A stretch of 9,594 bases of DNA, from the NCBI GenBank assembly GCA_002430925.1, contig DJDD01000187.1:1-9594 (forward strand), written 5' to 3'. Below the pieces are notes generated by a model that searched no databases, had not been told where the DNA came from, and saw only the letters and a program-made list of their open reading frames with translations. Position numbers and translations under genes: made by a program. Shown in pieces: positions 6,506 to 9,594 of the stretch. The DNA comes from Flavobacteriales bacterium UBA5933. GTDB taxonomy: Bacteria > Bacteroidota > Bacteroidia > Flavobacteriales > Weeksellaceae. The first letter of the stretch is position 1. Each line of letters starts with the position of its first letter.

Positions 6506-7033
6506 TTATTCTTCTGTAGCAACTTCTTCAGTTGTACCCTCTGCTTCTTCAGCAGGAGTTTCTTCTACTTGTGCAGCAGCTTCAGCTTCTTGAGCAGCTT
6601 TTACACGAGCATCATTAACAGCTTTTTCAGCTTCTAATGCAGCAGCTTTAGTAGCAGCAACATTTGAAGTTAAACCGTCTTTTTTAGCTTGAACTTTAGC
6701 ATTTTTAGCGTCTAACCAAGCTGCGAAACGTTTTTCAGCTTCTTCTTCAGAGAATGCTCCTTTAGCAACACCACCTAATAAGTGTTTCTTCATGTAAGCA
6801 CCTTTGTAAGATAATAAAGCTTTAGCCGTATCTGTTGGTTGAGCACCTGTTTGTAACCATTTTACTGCTGCTTCAACGTTTAATTCAACTGTTGCAGGGT
6901 TAGTAATTGGGTTGTAAGTACCTAATTTTTCGATGAAACGACCATCACGTTTTGCTCTTGAATCAGCAACTACGATGTGAAAGAATGGTTTTCCTTTACG
7001 ACCATGTCTTTGTAATCTAATTTTTGTAGCCAT
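6506..7033 (-). CDS. rpsP: 30S ribosomal protein bS16 with Ala/Glu-rich tail
   Basis: The protein is a small-subunit component needed for 30S assembly. The N-terminal part (1-85) is a standard bS16 domain: MATKIRLQRHGRKGKPFFHI, then ADSRAKRDGRFIEKLGTYNP (23-42). The total of 175 residues is about twice the core length. The extra C-terminal 90 residues are rich in Ala, Lys and Glu, have high helix propensity, and end in an acidic tail (ETPAEEAEGTTEE). Long tails of this kind are common in bS16 of Bacteroidota. The codon use and GC content are higher than in the neighbouring ABC and protease genes, as expected for a highly expressed gene. It heads the rpsP-rimM operon with a good -7 box at 7091-7084. 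Confidence 0.97.
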   Translation of the reverse strand: MATKIRLQRHGRKGKPFFHIVVADSRAKRDGRFIEKLGTYNPITNPATVELNVEAAVKWLQTGAQPTDTAKALLSYKGAYMKKHLLGGVAKGAFSEEEAEKRFAAWLDAKNAKVQAKKDGLTSNVAATKAAALEAEKAVNDARVKAAQEAEAAAQVEETPAEEAEGTTEEVATEE

Positions 7034-7051
7034 ATTATAACTAATTATTTA

Positions 7052-7064
7052 GGGAACTCGTCCC
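7052..7064 (-). other. Small hairpin in the rpsP leader
   Basis: Between the predicted transcription start and the rpsP ATG, the minus strand reads GGGACGAGTTCCC. It can fold into a 4-bp stem GGGA/TCCC with a 5-nt loop. It is short, but it is the only GC-rich stretch in an otherwise AT-rich leader. A role in autoregulation by bS16 is a guess. Confidence 0.3.
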
Positions 7065-7083
7065 GTTTTACAAATTTGAGGTG

Positions 7084-7091
7084 CAAAGATA
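7084..7091 (-). promoter_or_regulatory. Bacteroidota -7 promoter box for rpsP-rimM
   Basis: On the minus strand TATCTTTG matches TAnnTTTG exactly. It ends about 50 nt upstream of the rpsP ATG, leaving room for a leader of roughly 45 nt. No strong -33 element is visible in the AT-rich sequence upstream. The remaining sequence up to the divergent lipoprotein gene (7092-7145) is AT-rich and shows nothing else. Confidence 0.65.
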
Positions 7092-7145
7092 ATGATTTAT
7101 TTAAAATAATACATTAATTTAGTTATAGTTATTTAAATTTAATTT

Positions 7146-7424
7146 ATGAAAATTTTTGTTACAGCTTTTATTTTTACACTTTTTTTATTTTTTATTCAAT
7201 GTAATAATAAAAGCATATTGATTAATTCTTCTGAATCTAGAAATAAATTTATTGAAGATTCAATTACATATAAGAAGCAAAAATTGATAAATAAGTTTGA
7301 GAAACGACGTTTGAAGAACGAAAAAAAATATGATAGTTTAAAAATAAAAGGGGATTCAACAAAAAATAAATCATCTTTATCTGGTTTTAATGGTTCTACA
7401 CCTAGGTATAATGAAACTAATTGA
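7146..7424 (+). CDS. Small putative lipoprotein, unknown function
   Basis: I do not recognise this 92-residue protein. It begins MKIFVTAFIFTLFLFFIQC, a short charged start and a hydrophobic run ending at Cys19. That looks like a lipoprotein signal peptide with a loose lipobox (F-I-Q-C instead of L-A-G-C), as tolerated in Bacteroidota. The mature part is low in hydrophobic residues and rich in Lys, Glu, Asn and Ser, with a probable helix at about 36-70 (KKQKLINKFEKRRLKNEKK). No domain is visible. The stop lies 52 bp before the S8 protease on the same strand, so co-transcription is possible. An antisense open frame over the same bases (7196-7471) has no better credentials. The signal-peptide-like start supports this strand. 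Confidence 0.55.
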   Translation: MKIFVTAFIFTLFLFFIQCNNKSILINSSESRNKFIEDSITYKKQKLINKFEKRRLKNEKKYDSLKIKGDSTKNKSSLSGFNGSTPRYNETN

Positions 7425-7476
7425 AAATATGAATTAAATAATAAATTAAAATAATTAACACTTAATAACACAATGT

Positions 7477-9570
7477 ATGAAGAAAAAATTACTAACTCTT
7501 TCTTTCTTATCTTTAGTATTTGGAGTAAATGCTCAAAATAAGAATCAATTAATAAACAATTTTCAAAATAAGAATAAAAAGAATATAGAAAAATTCAATA
7601 AAATCGTAGGAAATCCTAAAAGTGCAAAAAATACAAATGAATATGATTTAAGTAAGCTTTCATTTATTAATAAACATTCTATAGGTTTTTTACAAGAAGA
7701 TGATGTAAGAGCAAATTCTACATCTAATGTAGATTACCTTCAAAAAGGTCAAGTAGGAGGATTTTCTATCAATGGAGAAAATATGACTATTGGTATTTTT
7801 GATGGAGGAACGGTACTTAATAATCATAACGAATTCAGAGATAAATCTAATCAAGGTAAATTTCGTATAGTAGATTTAGAAAATGGATTACAAGCATTGA
7901 GTGCACATGCTACATCTGTTTCAGGGTTTATTGCAGCCGAAGGAAGAGCAACTTTAATTTTAACAAGTAATGCTACTGGAGCAAAAGATACCATTGTTTC
8001 TGCAGCAAAGGGAGTTTTACCTTTAGCAACAATAAATCATGCTGGTTTTAGCACAACGACTAATGGAGATATTTTTGAGAAAATATTAAAATTTAATAAG
8101 TATATTTCTAATCATTCTTATGGTATTAATTATGGATGGGGTTATAATGCTACAGGAACAAAAGGTGCAGGATGGTATTATCCAATAAATACCAAAGGTT
8201 TTTCTAGTGATACACAAACTCTCTCTGGAGCATATTTAGATAATGATGCTGCTTATGATGAAATTGTATATGCTGATCCTAAATTTACTATAGTAAAATC
8301 ATCTGGTAATTATTTTGGTTATGGACCAGAAGCTGGAGATACTACTCCTAAATTTAGATGGGGAGAAGCAGGTTATCAAGAGTTTGAAGCAGGAGATATA
8401 GTTCCTAAAATTAATTGTTTTGATGGATCTTATTGTATAGGAACTGGATCTTTAGCCAAAAATATTATTGTTGTTGGTGCTATAGATCTTCCTAGTACGA
8501 ATGGTTATAGAATTTCTTCTTCAAATGATATTATACGTTCTTCTTATAGTAGTGTAGGACCAAGAAAAGATGGTGCTATAAAACCTGATATTGTTGCAGT
8601 AGGTTCAAGTGTTATTGCTCCTACTAGCTCTGCTATAAACTCTTATACTATTGGTAGTGGTACGTCATATTCTGCACCAAAGGTAACGGGTGTAATTGGA
8701 GCTATAACTGAATTAAAAAGAAAATTAACAAATGATAATAATTTTTATTATAATTCAGATGAAGTGAAAGCTATTTTATTACATACCACTCAAGAAGCTG
8801 GAGATTTTGACGGACCTGACAACTGGTTTGGTTGGGGATTATTAGATGCAAAAAAAGCTGCTGAAACTGTATTAGCAATTCAAAATAATGAAGCTATTTT
8901 TGAGCGTAATGAAAAAGAATCTGGTGAGAATTACGAAAAAGAAATTACAGTAAATTCAGAAGATGAATTGAAAGTTACTATTACGTGGGTAGATCCTGCT
9001 GGAGATTTAATTGATGAGAATGCAACACTTGAAGAAATGGCAGAAGAAACAGTTTCAAAATTAGTTAATGACCTTGATTTAAGAATTATTGATTTAGATA
9101 CTAATGAAATTCATTTTCCTTGGAAGTTAGATTTATCTAATGTAACAGGTGCTGCTGTAAAGGGTGATAATACAGTTGATAACATTGAACAAATATCAAT
9201 AAAAACACCTCAAATTGGGAAAAAATATAAAATAATTATATCTAATAAAGGTACATTAGTTGATGACACAAGAAATTCATCTAAACAAACATATACATTA
9301 CTAATTACAGGAGCAAAAGGTGAAAGTTTAGCAACAAATGATGTAGTTTCTAAATCAAATTTAATAGTTTATCCTACTTTAGCTAAAGATATTGTTAATA
9401 TAAAAACTGATAATACTATTGAAAAAGTTCAATTATATGATATTTCAGGGAAATTAATTTCCACAACAAAATCGAATAGTATTAATGTTTCTTCTTTATC
9501 ATCTGGTGTTTATATTATTAATATAAAAACTGATAAAGAAGTTGTGAGCAAAAAAATAATAAAACAATAG
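7477..9570 (+). CDS. Secreted S8 (subtilisin-like) serine protease with T9SS sorting domain
   Basis: The 697-residue protein starts with a Sec signal peptide (MKKKLLTLSFLSLVFGVNAQ, cleavage near 20). A probable propeptide follows to about 90. The catalytic domain has Asp109 (GIFDGG), His144 (SAHATSVSG), oxyanion-hole Asn278 (SSGN) and Ser397 (GSGTSYSAP), so the triad is complete. KPDIVAVGSSV (369-379) is typical of subtilases. Cys314 and Cys320 may form a disulfide. A beta-sandwich domain of the kind that follows S8 domains (about 485-612, with TITWVDPAGD at 501-510) comes next. The C terminus (about 625-697: LIVYPTLAKD, VQLYDISGKLI, LSSGVYIINI, ending KKIIKQ) is a T9SS type A sorting domain. 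The protein is therefore exported by Sec and then across the outer membrane, and secreted or surface-attached. The Asp and His contexts (DGG, HAT) differ from textbook subtilisin but are seen in Bacteroidota. Likely role is extracellular protein degradation. Confidence 0.95.
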   Translation: MKKKLLTLSFLSLVFGVNAQNKNQLINNFQNKNKKNIEKFNKIVGNPKSAKNTNEYDLSKLSFINKHSIGFLQEDDVRANSTSNVDYLQKGQVGGFSINGENMTIGIFDGGTVLNNHNEFRDKSNQGKFRIVDLENGLQALSAHATSVSGFIAAEGRATLILTSNATGAKDTIVSAAKGVLPLATINHAGFSTTTNGDIFEKILKFNKYISNHSYGINYGWGYNATGTKGAGWYYPINTKGFSSDTQTLSGAYLDNDAAYDEIVYADPKFTIVKSSGNYFGYGPEAGDTTPKFRWGEAGYQEFEAGDIVPKINCFDGSYCIGTGSLAKNIIVVGAIDLPSTNGYRISSSNDIIRSSYSSVGPRKDGAIKPDIVAVGSSVIAPTSSAINSYTIGSGTSYSAPKVTGVIGAITELKRKLTNDNNFYYNSDEVKAILLHTTQEAGDFDGPDNWFGWGLLDAKKAAETVLAIQNNEAIFERNEKESGENYEKEITVNSEDELKVTITWVDPAGDLIDENATLEEMAEETVSKLVNDLDLRIIDLDTNEIHFPWKLDLSNVTGAAVKGDNTVDNIEQISIKTPQIGKKYKIIISNKGTLVDDTRNSSKQTYTLLITGAKGESLATNDVVSKSNLIVYPTLAKDIVNIKTDNTIEKVQLYDISGKLISTTKSNSINVSSLSSGVYIINIKTDKEVVSKKIIKQ

Positions 9571-9582
9571 TATAAAATAAAA

Positions 9583-9594
9583 GAGGCTGTCTCA
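9583..9594 (+). terminator. Left arm of a probable terminator, cut by window edge
   Basis: Twelve bases after the protease stop, GAGGCTGTCTCA is preceded by an A-rich stretch. This is how strong intrinsic terminators of the AAAAGAGGC...GCCTCTTTT type begin in this group. The second arm lies outside the window, so the call rests on one arm only. Confidence 0.45.

Noticed and set aside
7196..7471. Minus-strand open frame over the small lipoprotein gene
   Set aside because: It is a shadow frame: the sense strand has a signal-peptide-like start and a sensible position upstream of the protease.

Overview
The window is very AT-rich and carries several signs of the phylum Bacteroidota, most likely class Flavobacteriia. 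A large secreted protease ends in a type IX secretion (T9SS) sorting domain. Housekeeping promoters show the Bacteroidota -7 box TAnnTTTG. Shine-Dalgarno sequences are absent. The bS16 protein has a long Ala/Glu tail, and a GlnRS is present. I would not name a genus from this window.

Layout. (1) Positions 1-4693 lie on the minus strand. Read in their own direction they are glnS (GlnRS), a small structured repeat (copy A), an intrinsic terminator, radC, a polysaccharide deacetylase-family protein with a TTG start, and a FemAB/GNAT-like acyltransferase that runs off the left edge. The last three are tightly packed (30-bp gap, then a 4-bp ATGA overlap) and probably form one operon. (2) Positions 4875-5817 on the plus strand hold two genes that overlap by 20 bp: a 99-residue membrane protein and a stand-alone ABC ATPase with a degenerate signature motif. 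They look like a minimal two-subunit membrane machine of unknown substrate. A second copy of the structured repeat (copy B) follows directly. (3) Positions 5958-7033 on the minus strand are the ribosomal pair rpsP-rimM, with a recognisable promoter and a short leader. (4) Positions 7146-9570 on the plus strand hold a small putative lipoprotein and a 697-residue S8 (subtilisin-like) protease with a signal peptide and a T9SS sorting domain. The first arm of a likely terminator is cut by the right edge.

The most interesting observations are two. The first is the pair of intergenic elements at 2921-2995 (minus) and 5829-5944 (plus). They share conserved flanking motifs but differ in their stems by compensatory changes, so they appear to be a folded element family. 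Each sits 11-15 nt after a stop codon, in the orientation of the gene it follows. The second is the translationally coupled small-membrane-protein/ABC-ATPase pair. The remaining genes are recognisable families, several of them in ordinary housekeeping arrangements.
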